Source: Ascaphus truei (lineage: Eukaryota; Chordata; Amphibia; Anura; Ascaphidae). Taken from it: a stretch of 64,000 bases of DNA. Shown here in pieces: positions 21,441-32,539 of the stretch. The notes beneath the pieces were generated by a model. The model made no database searches. It was not told where the DNA came from and worked only from the letters and a program-made list of their open reading frames with translations. Positions within the stretch are counted from its first letter, which is position 1. Each line of letters opens with the position of its first letter. The stretch covers positions 221,700,966 to 221,764,965 of the forward strand of contig CM071568.1 in assembly GCA_036426205.1 (NCBI GenBank). The letters run 5' to 3'. Position numbers and translations under genes: made by a program.

Positions 21441-22450
21441 ATTGTATAAACATGCGTTACCACCTCTTCTATTTGCTTGATCCCCTTGAAAAAGGGAATA
21501 ACCATACATTAACTGCCCAGTCTTGAGTTTCATCTCACCATGTTTCAGTAATCCCTATGATATCATACTGCTCTTTATAGCTATTTATTCAAGCTCCCCC
21601 ATTTCATCTGTCGGCTTCTTGCATTAGCAAATATGCATTTACGTTTTTTTCCAGTCAGTGCTATTGTGCTTTTATCTGCTCTTGCCTTTCTACTCCAATT
21701 GTATTTAGCCTTTAGAAGTTTTCTACTATTATCTGTATTTAATATGGGTATCTCCCTGCTTGCCAATTTCCCACGTGCCCCCATTCTACCTCAATGACCC
21801 CTTGCTATTTCCCCATTCCTATCTATTCTCTCTAGTTCATTATCTGCTTCTTGTCCCTCCCCCTCCATCCTAGTTTAAAATCTCCTCCAACCTTTTTAAC
21901 ATCACCACCCTGCCCCCTTGCACAGAAGATCTGTCTTAATTGAGGTACAACCCATCCCTACCATAAAGATAACACCTCCCCCCCCAAAAAAAAACCCTCC
22001 TTCCTATATCACTTTCTTTGCCATGTATTAACTTCCCTAAGCTCCAACTGTCTCTCTGATAGTATTTTCGAAAATAATACCTTGGAGATCCTTTCTTGAA
22101 GCTTGCAGTCTAGAGCCCTGCAATAATTTTTGTAGGACCCTACATCTTATCTAACTTTGTCATTCTTGCCAACATGTACCAATACCGCTGGTTCAATCCC
22201 AGTTCCTCTGAGCAATCTGTGCCGAACCCAAGCCCCAGGAGACAGAAAAACATACCACCATAATCTTTCTTGCTCTCTGAGTGTGCTGAGTCCCTGAATC
22301 TATTCCTTTGCATTCTAGATGAATCAGTCTCCCTCAGCCTTGCCATTCCTGCCCTGGCGCTCCAATATCGTCACTCAGTCTTGCAAATCTATTGGATGGG
22401 TCAGCTCAGAGCTGGCCTGCCTCTTCATTTTTCCCCTGCTTCCCCTTCTA
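21440..22450 (-). pseudogene. CR1-type LINE: ORF1 esterase end and endonuclease start
   Basis: The minus strand carries decayed coding sequence. Near 21610-21660 I read CIFANARS followed by a Lys/Met-rich segment, and near 21490-21545 GITETW and DETQDW. This is the NARS...GITETW start of an apurinic-type endonuclease. Upstream (22150-22250) LVHVGKND-like and a WQRKWYRKEGF-like piece fit the SGNH esterase found in CR1 ORF1. Stops are frequent. Confidence 0.6.
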
Positions 22451-22457
22451 ACTGTTA

Positions 22458-22875
22458 GGCTGCGTCCATAGAAGGACAGTCAGCGCTGAGCCGTGCGGAC
22501 GCTCCGCGATGAGCCCCGCCATCCTCAATGAGGATGTCTTGAGAGGAGGCTCCCGCGAGTGTCCGCCGGCGTGCAGAGGCTCAGGGATTTTCAGTCGACA
22601 GCAGAATCTGGTTCTGAGCGCGCTGTCGGCTAAAAACCTCCAATCAGAGTGAAGCAGTGTCAAAGTCATGAGGCCGTGACGTCAGCGGCATTACGTCGGC
22701 GCCGTGACATTGACGTTGGCGCTTCGCGGGCTATTGGCCCAGAGACGTCAGTGCCCCGCCTCTCCCAATCGCACACGCTGACTCGTCTGCTAGTTCATGT
22801 AATCGCTCCTGATTGCGCAGACGAGCCTCAGCATCAGCGCAGAGGAGAGCGGCTCCCCCCTCTATGGACACAGCC
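22458..22875. mobile_element. Harbinger-type MITE, 418 bp
   Basis: The ends are GGCTGCGTCCATAGA and TCTATGGACACAGCC, with TTA on both sides (22455-22457, 22876-22878). The interior is CpG-rich with no transposase. It sits inside the CR1 ORF1 remnant, separating the esterase piece from the N-terminal coil. Its ends and subterminal blocks match the 7.5-kb insertion at 10543-18048. Confidence 0.85.
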
Positions 22876-22956
22876 TTACCACGCTACCTACCTGCTCCTC
22901 ACTCACGACTCCAGCATCTGCACCACTAGTACCAGTCAGGCCCTGCTCAGTGAGCA

Positions 22957-23200
22957 CTAAACTCCAAGATTGTCAATATCTCTCAATGCAAGTTGCCTCT
23001 TCAGATCAGCAATCTGAGACTCCAAAGAGACAACCTGCTGACACTTCCCACCGCGGTATGCTCCTTGGAACAGCTGCTTCAAGTGCACATAAAGGTGGCA
23101 AGATTTGTATAGACTGGCATTCTCAATCTTGCTCATTGTTGCCCTATAGACAAGAGTATAAAGTGCTAACAATTTACTGTACTTCAATATACATTGTTTC
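22957..23200 (-). pseudogene. CR1-type LINE ORF1 N-terminal piece
   Basis: The minus strand encodes a short frame with CQQVVSLESQIADLKRQLALRD, a predicted coiled coil after a Cys, as at the start of CR1 ORF1 proteins (oligomerisation and nucleic-acid binding). It is collinear with the endonuclease/esterase remnant on the other side of the MITE. Confidence 0.5.
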
Positions 23201-23554
23201 ACATCTTCCTTGTTTCAACTTCTTTTTCTAACTCCACACAATGCAAACTGCACTTGAAATCAAACTGTAGTTCGGTCACACAGCTCAGCACATGCAAGCC
23301 CAAAATTCTTTACAAGCCTCTGTTTTAAAGACAGACACACACAACAATCAGGTGTGATAAGTAAGCAATCAGCTAAAACCACATGAACTGTAGACTTAAC
23401 TAGGCAAGAGAAAATTAAAAAAGTTTGCTACAGGCTTTAAATTCCCACACAAAAATAAATAAACCCACTGTACACTACCCAAGCTCAACCACCCCTCTCT
23501 CTCTCTCCACCCTTCCCCTTCCCCCACCCCCACAATGTATTAGTACTGTATGTT

Positions 23555-24969
23555 CATGGGCGTCCGCAGGGGGGGGGCAAAGGGGGGTACTTGCCCCCCC
23601 TGGATCCTCGCATTAATTTAATAAAATATGCTGGGCCGCGGCCCGGGATTGAATGGGAGGCGGGGCTTTAGCGAAAGTAGACAGCAGCAGTCACGCAGGG
23701 GTGGGGGCCACCACGCTCTCCCGCGCTTTTGCACACCAGCCAGCACCTCGATCGAACCTTCTATTTCATTCCAGCCTCATCTGAACCCGTGGCCGCATAC
23801 GGTAGGGACCCATGGGACCAGGGAGAGATGGGATGCGGGGGAGAGAGGGAGATTGGGGGGGCAAAGAAGCTTGGGGGGTGAGGGAGATTGGGGGTGGGGG
23901 GAGGTTGGGGGGGGGGCAGGGGTGGGGGCCGCCACATGCCTTCCCGCTCTCCCGCGCTGTAACTCCCCATCCGGCACCCAGACTCTCCCTCTGGCCCTCC
24001 CTCCTGCACCCCGGCACCCCTAATCACTCTCACCGTGAGATGGGAGATGCAGAGGGGGGAGAGATGGGAGATGCAGGGGGGGGAGTGAGATGGGAGATGT
24101 AGGGGGGGAGAGAGGGAAGTATGGGAGATGAGGGGGGGTGTGGAATGAAATCGGGAGATTGCAGGGTGGCGCGGGAGAGGAGAGGATGAGACGATGGGAG
24201 ATGCAGGGGGGAGCGATGGGAGATGCAGGGGGGAGAGATGGGAGAGATGGGGGGGGAGAGAGAATGGGAGGGAGTGAATGGGGGCAGGGAGTAGAGATGG
24301 GAGATGAAGGGTGGGGGAGTGGGAGAGCAGGGGGAGAGAGATGGGAGATGAGCGGGGGGGAGAGATGGGGATCGGGGGGGATGCGTGGGAGGGGGGGGAG
24401 AGGAGAGATGAGCGGAAGATGGAGAGTTATCGAGGGGGGGAGAGCAGATGGGGGAATCGCGGGGGAGGGAGTGAGATGGGAGAAAGCTGCCAGGGGGGGA
24501 GAGAGTGGGAGAGTGGGAGATGTATGAGGGGGAGAGGAGACGCAGTGGGGAGATGTGCAGGGGGAGAGAGACCAGAGAATGGGAGATTGCAAGAAGGGGG
24601 GGGGGAGGAGGGGTGAGCGAGAGATGTTAGGGAAGAGGAGCGTGGTATAGTGGCAAACGGGGGGGAGAGATGGTGTGTATGAATATTTGGTGGTCAACTG
24701 CTGCAATGGTTTTTTTAATATTTAAATTTGTGCTTTAATTAACTCGTTCTTCTTTCAAGCTTTCCTCAAATTGCGTGATTGAAAATGCACCCATTTGGCC
24801 CACCTTTTCTTTCAACATTTTCTCGGGGGGTCGGGGGGGGGGGAAACCCCCCTTTTTGTATGATGGTCGAGGCTAGCTCGCCATGGTGCACTCACTACCA
24901 CTTTCACGCCGGGCACTGGCCGTTAAAATTATGCCCACCCCCCTGAAAAAATTTCTGCGGACGCCCATG
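23555..24969. mobile_element. hAT-type non-autonomous element, 1415 bp
   Basis: The inverted ends are CATGGGCGTCCGCAG and CTGCGGACGCCCATG. Both are flanked by the perfect 8-bp duplication TGTATGTT (23547-23554 and 24970-24977), diagnostic of hAT. The interior holds a CpG-rich part (23630-24010), a GA-rich minisatellite (24030-24690) and G-tracts. No transposase is seen; the proline-rich frame on the minus strand is the GA array read backwards. Confidence 0.9.
24030..24690. repeat. GA-rich minisatellite
   Basis: Irregular repetition of gggggagagatgggagatgc and shortened forms, nearly pure purine on the plus strand over more than 600 bp. It lies inside the hAT-type element, so it expanded after or with the insertion. 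Confidence 0.9.
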
Positions 24970-24977
24970 TGTATGTT

Positions 24978-25607
24978 GTTGCTTGGTAGAGAGAAGAAGC
25001 TGAAACAGCATAGAGTACAGTATCCACTTTTACTCAACCATTCTAAAAAATATATTTTTTTTCCCATGACCACCGGCATATTTTTCAAGTACCAGAATAA
25101 ATGTGAACATGTAAAATTAGATTGGTCAAGTATTGTTACACATACGGCATGTACAGCCCAAATGTTGCAACAATAACACAGTTGTTGAATTACATTTAAA
25201 AATAGAGGATAGATTGTTAGTTCTACATACATGTTTTGTTAGTTTGAAAAATTGCTCTAGACCAGGAACAAGGAATTTATGTGAATATTAATACATTTTA
25301 TTGACAAAAATACTGTAGGGAATGAACATATGGCAGAAATGTTGTGTTAATTTGGTTTTGTTATACAAATTTAAAACAGCTACAGTAATAATGGAGAACT
25401 TTATATAAAAATAGGAATGCAGCACCAAAAAGCAGACATCTCTAACTTCCCTCCTTTAACAAATACATACAAATAAATGTAACCATTTCCCAGTCTTACA
25501 CATCAAGGATCACTATATGTTAGCAGTGGTGTAGACAGGCTAAGGCTTCCTTGGTGTCTTAAAGAGCTGTGGCTGAAAATTGCTTTGGAGCATTGACTTT
25601 TGGGGTG
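24978..25607. other. AT-rich stretch, nothing recognised
   Basis: No termini, coding motifs or tandem repeats. Probably host sequence between two insertions. Confidence 0.45.
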
Positions 25608-25610
25608 TAA

Positions 25611-25756
25611 GGCCGCGTTTATAGTGCCGGCGACAGCGACATGATTTTGCGTCTAAACAAATGACGGCTTGGTTGTAATCACTGGAATTCACTTCAATTT
25701 GATTTTTCCATCGACCGTAGCGTGCCATCAGCGTCGCCAGCACTATAAGCGCGGCC
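25611..25756. mobile_element. Harbinger-like MITE, 146 bp
   Basis: The ends are GGCCGCGTTTATAGTGC and GCACTATAAGCGCGGCC, extending into GGCGAC / GTCGCC. The flanks are TAA on the left and TTA on the right, a TWA target with one change. The ends are close to those of the 7.5-kb insertion (TTTATAGTG shared). Confidence 0.75.
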
Positions 25757-25759
25757 TTA

Positions 25760-26737
25760 GTTTCCCAGGCCCAGGGTCAGTGATGATTGGTATTGCTTCA
25801 AACTGACAATCACCACTGAGCTGGGGAAGTCACCACCTAGAAATAATTATGGCAGTGCTCATCCTGGCACCTATGCGTATCTCCTTAGTCGCACGGCTGC
25901 ACTCCTCCATCTCAGCTTCTGCAGGGGAGATGTAGTTCAATGATCTTGTATATATGTCATGCCATGTCTATGGTAAGTTCTTAAAATGATACACATATAC
26001 ATGGTAGCTGCACTAAATGTTGGCATTATAGAAAAATGGGAGTGTCGATACTATTTAAAATAACCTCCGTATTCCCTAAGAAGTATTTATTTAATAAATG
26101 GGTATCGCTATTCATTTAATTTAAATAGAGGAATAATGTGCCCCAATGATAAAATGAGCAATAACTCCTCAAAATCAGCATTAATCAAAGCTAGCAATGC
26201 CGTTGTAGAGGGGTGTAAGATATCACACTTTTCTATTATAGGGTTATGTACAGTACTGTAATCATTTTTTCTTTCTTTCTTTATTTTTATTTTTTTTTTC
26301 AAAATCCTATGGCAGTAAATGATTTAACTTCCTTGATGCATGAGGTTACCAATGTATTTTTAAAGGAATGAGTTAACATACTGTATAACCCAAACACTCT
26401 ACAAATAAAATACAAAAATCTTTTCATCCATATGTACAAATATTAAGCCAAAAAGTAAGCCATGTGACTAGCAAGTTATAAGTTGACTATGTCTAGCTGG
26501 CCACTTGTTTTTCTAAGGGGTTAATAAATGAATGACAATCTTTAAGTTCTGCAATGTTATGTGTATTTTTATCACATATTTTACAGTAGATTGGATAGTC
26601 ATATCTTGCCTATGTATATGTTGGCCATAATATACAGTACCTACAGTATGCAAGAAATTCTTAATGCCCGCCTGCACACAGAATAAGCCCCTACGATTTA
26701 GCAGGGGCTTACACAGAATGACCAACACCAGTCGAAG
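25760..26737. other. AT-rich stretch, nothing recognised
   Basis: A T-run at 26264-26300 (tttctttctttctttattttt) is the only low-complexity feature. A block at 26050-26345 resembles 42095-42345 (attta..taatgtgccc / ataatgg..., tatcacacttttctattat, gatttaac), so it is part of an old dispersed repeat. Confidence 0.4.
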
Positions 26738-26740
26738 ATA

Positions 26741-27139
26741 CTGCTGCGACACACTTTATTCGAGCAAATACCCAGTATGTACCTGGCAGATACCTGGAAT
26801 GCACCGCTCCTCACCTCTGACAAGCCCCGTTGCGTTTGCCTTCCCAGCCATGGTTCATGCCTGGCTGACGGGCGGCTGATCTGTTAAATGATAATGATTA
26901 GGATTTAATAGGCTGCAATGCTTCGCGTGTTTACCAGATGGCATAAATTCATGAATTGTAATGCAGAATATATATATATATATACTGTGCAGTATTGCAG
27001 CCAGCGGGAATAAAATGCTTCAATCCCTGCCTGGAAAATAACGCAATGCACTCGGGCAGAAAACAGTCACAAACCTCAATACACCCGAGTATACCCGAAT
27101 TCGTGGGACTAGCCGAGCTCGAATAAAGTGTGTCGCCAG
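26741..27139. mobile_element. MITE with CTGGCGACACACTTTATTC ends, copy 1
   Basis: The left end is CTGCGACACACTTTATTCGAGC and the right end is its inverse, GAATAAAGTGTGTCGCCAG. The interior contains atgcttcgcgtgt, ataaattcatgaattgtaatgcag, a (TA)n run and gcagccagcgg. A second copy of the same sequence is split at 38184-38400 and 40676-40822 by a palindromic element, so this copy works as an empty-site control. The superfamily is not clear to me. Confidence 0.75.
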
Positions 27140-27142
27140 TGT

Positions 27143-27809
27143 AGATTTCTGTGCTTGGCCAATTGAGGCTCTTCCTCTGCCATAGTCAGGATGGCTTTTC
27201 CTGCTTTCGGGGGATGGGTTCTGGGCTTACAAATGTTTTCACCCTTAATTTTCCTAAATGAGTTTTCAATGTATTTATCGTATATTGCAGTGTAGTGAAC
27301 ATTGCAATGAATTACAGTGTTGCCTTCCAGCATTCCTACTTTAATACACTCATCTGCTTTTAATTTTACTACAATTAATACAATTGAGTGTGGTGTCCAT
27401 CAGTAATTGATGTTTACAAATAATGCAGTGAGGGAATAGTTAGGATTAAAATAAAGTGTTACCACATTTATCTTGTATTTTACAATCTTCATAAACTGTC
27501 CTCGTAGAATTCCACCTTATACACATATACAGTAACTCTAAACCACCCAAAAATCTCAGCCTAATGAAAACAATGTCACAGCAAAAGAGATGGGAGTTTA
27601 ATAGATAAAACATTTGGTTATCTTGGCAAAGACAACTGAAACTTCTTCATCTAGAAAAACAATTTGGTGTGCAAATTGGTGACGTGGATAAGTGAATTTG
27701 CAGAACATTGCAGCTACTTAAAAAATAAGTGTGTCTTATATATAATGCAAGAACCTTCATTGTTTTGTTACTGTGAGAGCAATAGTTTATATACAAATAC
27801 ATTATTACA
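27143..27809. other. AT-rich stretch, nothing recognised
   Basis: No coding motif or terminus. Probably host sequence. Confidence 0.45.
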
Positions 27810-27817
27810 TTTTAGAA

Positions 27818-28171
27818 CTACGTGCACAAAGTGGGGGCGCTGGATTTTTTTTGGGGGGGTGCGGCAACTTGCAGAGGCCCCGTGCTCTTCCCAGAGGCAT
27901 TTAAATTAAATGCCGGGGGATCGCGTGAGGCCTCTGCAACAAGAAAACTTACCTTGATTCAGACGCTGTGACATGTAGCCAAGGCAACGCGGCATCAAAT
28001 GACGCTGCGGTGTCATGCGGGGTGACGTCATACAGCTGTCTCCATGAAAATGGGGTCACATTATGTCATGTGACCCTGCGGCGCCATTTGACGCTGCACA
28101 CAAGCAAAAGGGGCGTGAGAGCGAGGCGGAGCTGGCAGGGGGGCACAGCTCAAAAAGTTTTCACTCCTCTG
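27818..28171. mobile_element. hAT-type MITE, 354 bp
   Basis: It is flanked by a perfect 8-bp duplication TTTTAGAA (27810-27817 and 28172-28179). The right end read outward starts CAGAGGAGTGAAAACTTTTTG, typical hAT. Internal blocks (catcaaatgacgctgc, gtcatgtgacc) are shared with 32070-32464, the same family in the opposite orientation. Confidence 0.85.
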
Positions 28172-28223
28172 TTTTAGAATATTCTTACTTTTGATTATCA
28201 GTGTGCATATAATATATTGAGTG

Positions 28224-30290
28224 TGTAGCCATGTCTGGTTTTGGCTACCAGTCTGCCCTCCCTTACCTGCAAGCCCTGGTTACAGTGCAGGCAATGTCAG
28301 GACCAATCCAGGGATTTTCCCCACAGTAAGCAGCTTCCTTGAGGGACTGGGAGGAGGTGGACTAAGGGCTGTGTTCTGTCTAATCCTGGGTACTTAAGAG
28401 GACTAAATTCAGTTTGTGTGTCTCTCCCCCTTGTGACTGTTTTGCTATGTATGCAGATAAAAGGAATACAGTGTTCCAGTTGTTCCAATATACTCCTGCC
28501 TAGTGTGCAATCTATCTGGGGGGAGTAGAGGAAGTTCTCCTGCAGGGATTGCCTTCATTTTACTGGATCCTGCAGCAGATGGAGGCACTAATCACCATGA
28601 GATAAAGACCAGTCATCTACCCAAGGAGCCTGTCCTGATCTCCCCACTACCACTGGCGGACAATTCCGCATCCTGTCAACCAGCAGGTAGCCAGCACCAT
28701 ACAGCTGGTAACAGAGGAATCTCCCAGAGGGTGGGGGAAGCACAGTTACATCTGGAAGCGCTGCTGAGATGCTCAACAGGACAGGCTTTCAGCAGAACGG
28801 ATGAAACAAAAATGTGCTTCCAACGTGAGTACTGTGGAAGGATGGGCGGCTAGGTGTAGCAATAGAGGACTCCTGCATGCCATAATGGGGGCCAAATTTC
28901 CCTGACAGGAAGCTGCAGCCTATGCTAACCTAAAGGGCAAACTGTGCCGAAACAGATGGCTATTGTGGTGTTCTGAGTCACCCTGAAGACTGATAGGTGT
29001 AGGATGCCTGGAGGGGGTGTTTTGGTTGGCAAGGCCCCAGAAACCTACAGAAAGGGACTGCAATGTCAGAGCAATAAGCAGGTGGTGCTAAGATAATGAC
29101 AGGTAGTGTCTGAGGAGGGGTGCCTGATCCGCAGGTGCCGTGAACCTCTACTGGAGGAGCTATCACTTTATCACTAATCGTGGATGCACAGGGAGCCACA
29201 GGAGTACTCATAATGGACTGAGATCATGTACAGCATGCTGGAGGGAGTTTTTCCTAGCCTGGGATATATTGAAGCTCAGCTAGTCAGCTACCATGTGTTG
29301 CAGAAGCTCAGGGAGAGCGGGTTCCTGCCAAAATCAAGGGGGCTGTGCAGTAGTACACTTTATTCAGCTCAAAATGGTTGTTCTCTTGCAGAGAAATTCA
29401 CCTCATGGACTGTGCTACACAAAATTGTGGCTCCCACCGAAACTGGAGACCGTGTGTGAAGTTTGCAAAACAATTGCATACTTTTTCCTTGCAAAGTTCT
29501 TCAAGGGCTTGGCTTGAAAGCTGGAGCCGCACCAACCTGCTGTGAATGGTCTGGCGTACAGCCAGAGTCATGCCGTACTAAAGTGTACCCCTACTCTTTT
29601 CTCCACCAGAGGAAGGAGGCACTGTAACAGCGAATCCAAAGAGACTGTCTACACTGGGAGAGGAGCCGAATGTGGGCTGCCGCACACTCAGTTCTTCAGA
29701 GCCAACAAGGAGCAAAGAGCTACGATACTAATGCTCTTGTCTTTGGTTACCCAGCCAGAGTTGATCATGGCCAGCTGTAACTTCTCCCATTACCAGTTGC
29801 CTGGAGGCTTCCTGGTAGTAGAGGTGGAAGGGAAGCACTACCAGAAATGTATATGCCCGAGATGCAACTTCCCCGGTGGGGATGTTAGCCTGACCGCCAC
29901 ATGCCCAAGATATTGAGCATCCTTTCTCAAGCAGGCGTTGATGCGGCCTACGGCCGTCGCGGCCATAGATGCGGCCAACATGCAGACAAGTGCGGCTGAG
30001 ATGAATACTAGGGGGGCGGAGGTTACAGTGGGCCCATGTGCCCTAGCGGGTGTCACAAGGGGCCCGTGTGCTCTGGTTCTGAGCCAGAATCAACTCAAGA
30101 CCAACTGGGTAAGGTAACTTCCCAGGGAGAGGAGAGGCCGCAGCTGTTGGTGGTGCAGGAGCTGGAACGCTGGCTGCTGATAGCCGCCGATGACAGTGAG
30201 ATGTTCCACTACATCTGCCCCGTGGAGGTGTCCCTGCCCTTATCCGATGGAAGTAGAAGTTAAGTTTGGTGATAGAGTCAATGACATCAC
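28224..30290 (+). mobile_element. single-ORF LTR retroelement, copy 2 (5' part)
   Basis: An LTR starts TGTAGCC (28224), has a TATA-like tacttaagag (about 28390) and a poly(A)-like ataaaa (28457), and ends near tagtgtgca (28509). A leader follows that aligns with 12900-13150 (gatggaggc, agcctg-tcctg-tctcccca, acatctggaagcgctgctgagatgc). The ORF remnant is at 29767-30262. No 3' LTR is seen. The element ends where the tRNA-like foldback begins. Confidence 0.7.
29767..30262 (+). pseudogene. YQLPGG-domain gag-like ORF, copy 2
   Basis: The ATG at 29767 starts a frame with YQLPGGFLVVEV and a Cys-rich segment (CICPRCNFPGG, then CPRY), ending in a TGA at 29915. The equivalent point in copy 1 reads CPQCG. 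Conservation between copies is strongest over this N-terminal ~50-residue block. The downstream region is broken, with an Ala-rich stretch and no clear match to the C-terminal part of copy 1. Confidence 0.6.
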
Positions 30291-30555
30291 ACCAATCCTA
30301 TAGTGTAGCAGCTAAAGAATTGCTAACAGTGTATGAAGGGTCATGGGTTTGATTCCTGCATGGTATGATAAGCTTATTATTTTATTATTGATTATAATTT
30401 ATACATTATTAATTATTATTTTATTTATTTTATCATTTATAAATTATTATATAAAATAATAATTTATAAATTATACCATGACATGCAGGAATTGAACCCA
30501 TGACCCTTCATACATGGGTAGCAATTCTCTAGCTGCTACACCATAGGAGTAGTGT
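30284..30555. repeat. tRNA-like foldback (two inverted SINE-like copies)
   Basis: The left arm has tagtgtagcagctaaagaa and gggtcatgggtttgattcct; the right arm has the reverse complement with ggaattgaacccatgaccc. GGTTTGATTCC matches the pol III B box and TAGTGTAGCAGCTA a diverged A box. The loop is a purely A/T sequence of about 120 bp. The arms are about 75 nt and nearly identical. No functional tRNA fold is apparent, so this is a tRNA-derived repeat. Confidence 0.65.
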
Positions 30556-30600
30556 GATGATTTGATTTGATTTGATTTGATTTGATTTGACTCTATTAAC
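30556..30600. repeat. (GATTT)n microsatellite
   Basis: Several copies of tgatt / gattt in tandem directly after the foldback. Confidence 0.9.
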
Positions 30601-30672
30601 ATGTCCTATGGTGTAGCAGCTAGAAAATCGCTACTAGTCTATAAAGCGTCATGGGTTCGATTCCTAAATGAA
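30598..30672 (+). repeat. third tRNA-like unit
   Basis: tatggtgtagcagctagaa followed by tcatgggttcgattcct, whose GGTTCGATTCC is a perfect B box. Box A to B box spacing is tRNA-like, but the acceptor arm does not pair. It looks like a SINE head or a decayed tRNA-derived repeat. Confidence 0.55.
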
Positions 30673-31038
30673 ATGGTAACATTATAGTGTAGGGGGGAGG
30701 GGTGTGTGTGTGTATGTTTGTCCATTAGCAATAAAACATTGAATGTTAAAAAAAAACCTTGGAGATGTTTTTAAATCGGGAGCCACACTCAGATCGTGTT
30801 ACTTGCGGATCCGCGTTGTAGTGGATCGTGCTATAACAGGTTTGAGCTGTATATGTTAAAAGAATATGCAAACTATATTTTAACTACTTCTATTATCATA
30901 TATCCAATGTGTGCTTCGTTTTGTGCACAGGTGTTTCTCCACATGTTGTTTCTGTGACGGTGCTCGTCTCCAAACAAAATACAGACCCGCAAGGCTGAGG
31001 TAGGGATGCAAATAAACCAACCAGGGCCCCAGGACAGA

Positions 31039-31290
31039 GCGTTATGTTCCCTGAGGTTAATGAGTACTTCAGTATTACTGTAGGTGATACTATTTTTATT
31101 TGGACTAACAATTGATATTATAAGATAAGCTTTGAGAGTTCTAATATTCAACAATATTCAATATTGACCTGAGGAAGAGAGAACTCTCGAAAACTTGTCT
31201 TACTGTATAATATCAATTGTTAGTCCAAATAAAAATAGTATCACCTACAGTAATACTGAAGTACTCATTAACCTCAGGGAACATAACGTT
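31039..31290. repeat. inverted repeat with hammerhead-like apex
   Basis: Arms of about 100 nt run from gcgttatgttccctgagg to cctcagggaacataacg, nearly perfectly paired through aatgagtacttcagtattac and ctatttttatttggac. The apex holds CTGAGGAAGAGAGAACTCTCGAAA. This is the same design as 40930-41186 and 42701-43020. Confidence 0.85.
31166..31203 (+). ncRNA. hammerhead ribozyme-like motif b
   Basis: CTGAGGA (31169-31175) and an extra A are followed by stem II GAGAG/CTCTC, then GAAA. Stem III ACTTGT is an imperfect palindrome and no good stem I is seen. A diverged or dead copy. Confidence 0.3.
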
Positions 31291-31769
31291 CGTTACTGAT
31301 TTTGATTACTTTGTGAGCCCTGACTTAACAGAACTTTGTGGTTTGGCCCTAGATCTCAGCTTGGCATTAAGCAGGTGGAGGTAGAACAGACAAAATAAAC
31401 AATAATGGTACCAATTCTAATAATCATGGTTTTCCTCTATTGCAGAATGTTGAAAAGATTGAAAAGATTGACACCTTTTAAAAGCATTGTTGGGAACTAC
31501 AAAAATAATTGCAGGGGGGAGATGTCATATACATATAATAATTGGAAAGAGCATTACAGTGCAAAGATTACTAGAAAATGTATATTGTACAGTGTATTTT
31601 TTACATTTTGTTCGACAGTTATCTTCCAGTTATCTTCCAGTTTTAGAAACGAATGCAGATGGAATGCTGAATATTTTCCAGTTACACGATTTTTAGTTCT
31701 ATGCTAAAGGAAAGTTTAGTAGATTTATTAAGAGATACATTTTGTCAAGATATACGCCAAGATATTCGG
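31291..31769. other. AT-rich stretch, nothing recognised
   Basis: Contains short direct duplications (ttgaaaagattgaaaagatt, ttatcttccagttatcttccag) but no gene or terminus. Confidence 0.4.
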
Positions 31770-32010
31770 AGGGACGGTGAATGAGGTGGGGAGAGAGAGA
31801 GGTGGGAGAGGGAGGGATAGAGGTGGGAAGGGATGGAGAGAGGTGGGGGAGGGAGGGAGTGGTAGGGGAGGGAGAGACGTGGGGTGTATGGAGGAGGGAG
31901 AGAAGTGGGTTTGTCAGTTAGTGAGAGAGTGAGGTGGGGTTTGGGAGAAGGGAGTGAGAGAGGGGGAAGGGAGAGGATGAGATGGTGGTGCGAGAGATAG
32001 AGGGAGGTCT
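31770..32010. repeat. GA-rich low-complexity tract
   Basis: Purine-rich repeats of gggagagagaggtgggagag type. Frames on the minus strand (Pro/Ser/Leu-rich) are artefacts. Confidence 0.85.
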
Positions 32011-32069
32011 CGCAATGGAATGGGATATTTGGTCGTGGCCGTTTCACCATTTTGGGTAATGGCTTAGGG

Positions 32070-32464
32070 CAGGGGTTCACAAACTTTTACTGCTTCACCC
32101 ACCTGCCTGCTCACTCCCACCGCTTGTGCCCCCCTTACCTTTGTTTCCGGCATGAACTGATGCAGCAGGGTCATGTGATGTTACATGACACAGCTGCATC
32201 ATTTAATGCCATATTGCCATGGCGAGGGCATCAAATGACGCTGCAGGGTCATGATGTCACGTCACATGACCCCGTTATGTCATTTGATGCCGCGTTGCTA
32301 TGGCAAAGCCAAGGTAAGTGAGTTACAGAAGCCTTGTGTGCTCCCTAACATTTAATTTAAATGCTTTAGGGAAGAGCGCCGGACTTCTGTAACCGCCGCG
32401 TCCACCCCAAAAAAAATTCTCACGCCCACACTGGGGGGTGCACCCCCTTATTTGCCCAACCCTA
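32070..32464. mobile_element. hAT-type MITE, 395 bp
   Basis: It starts CAGGGGTTCACAAACTTTT and ends TTTGCCCAACCCTA, a hAT-style inverted end. The flanks are GCTTAGGG (32062-32069) and GTTTAGGG (32465-32472), an 8-bp duplication with one change. It contains two tcaaatgacgctgcagggtca-type blocks shared with the 27818 element. Confidence 0.8.
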
Positions 32465-32539
32465 GTTTAGGGTACGGGGTTTAGGATGACGGCTTAGGGT
32501 AGGGGTTTAGAGTGAGGCACTTACCTTAGCAGCGTAAGG

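Noticed and set aside
24020..24706. Open frame of about 228 codons on the minus strand
   Set aside because: Purine array of the hAT-type element read backwards; Pro/Ser/Leu repeats only.
30598..30672. Functional tRNA gene
   Set aside because: The B box is good but the acceptor and anticodon stems do not pair, and two inverted relatives lie next to it; a tRNA-derived repeat is more likely.
32060..32500. Interstitial telomere repeat
   Set aside because: A few ttaggg words occur, but not in tandem; two of them are the hAT target duplication.
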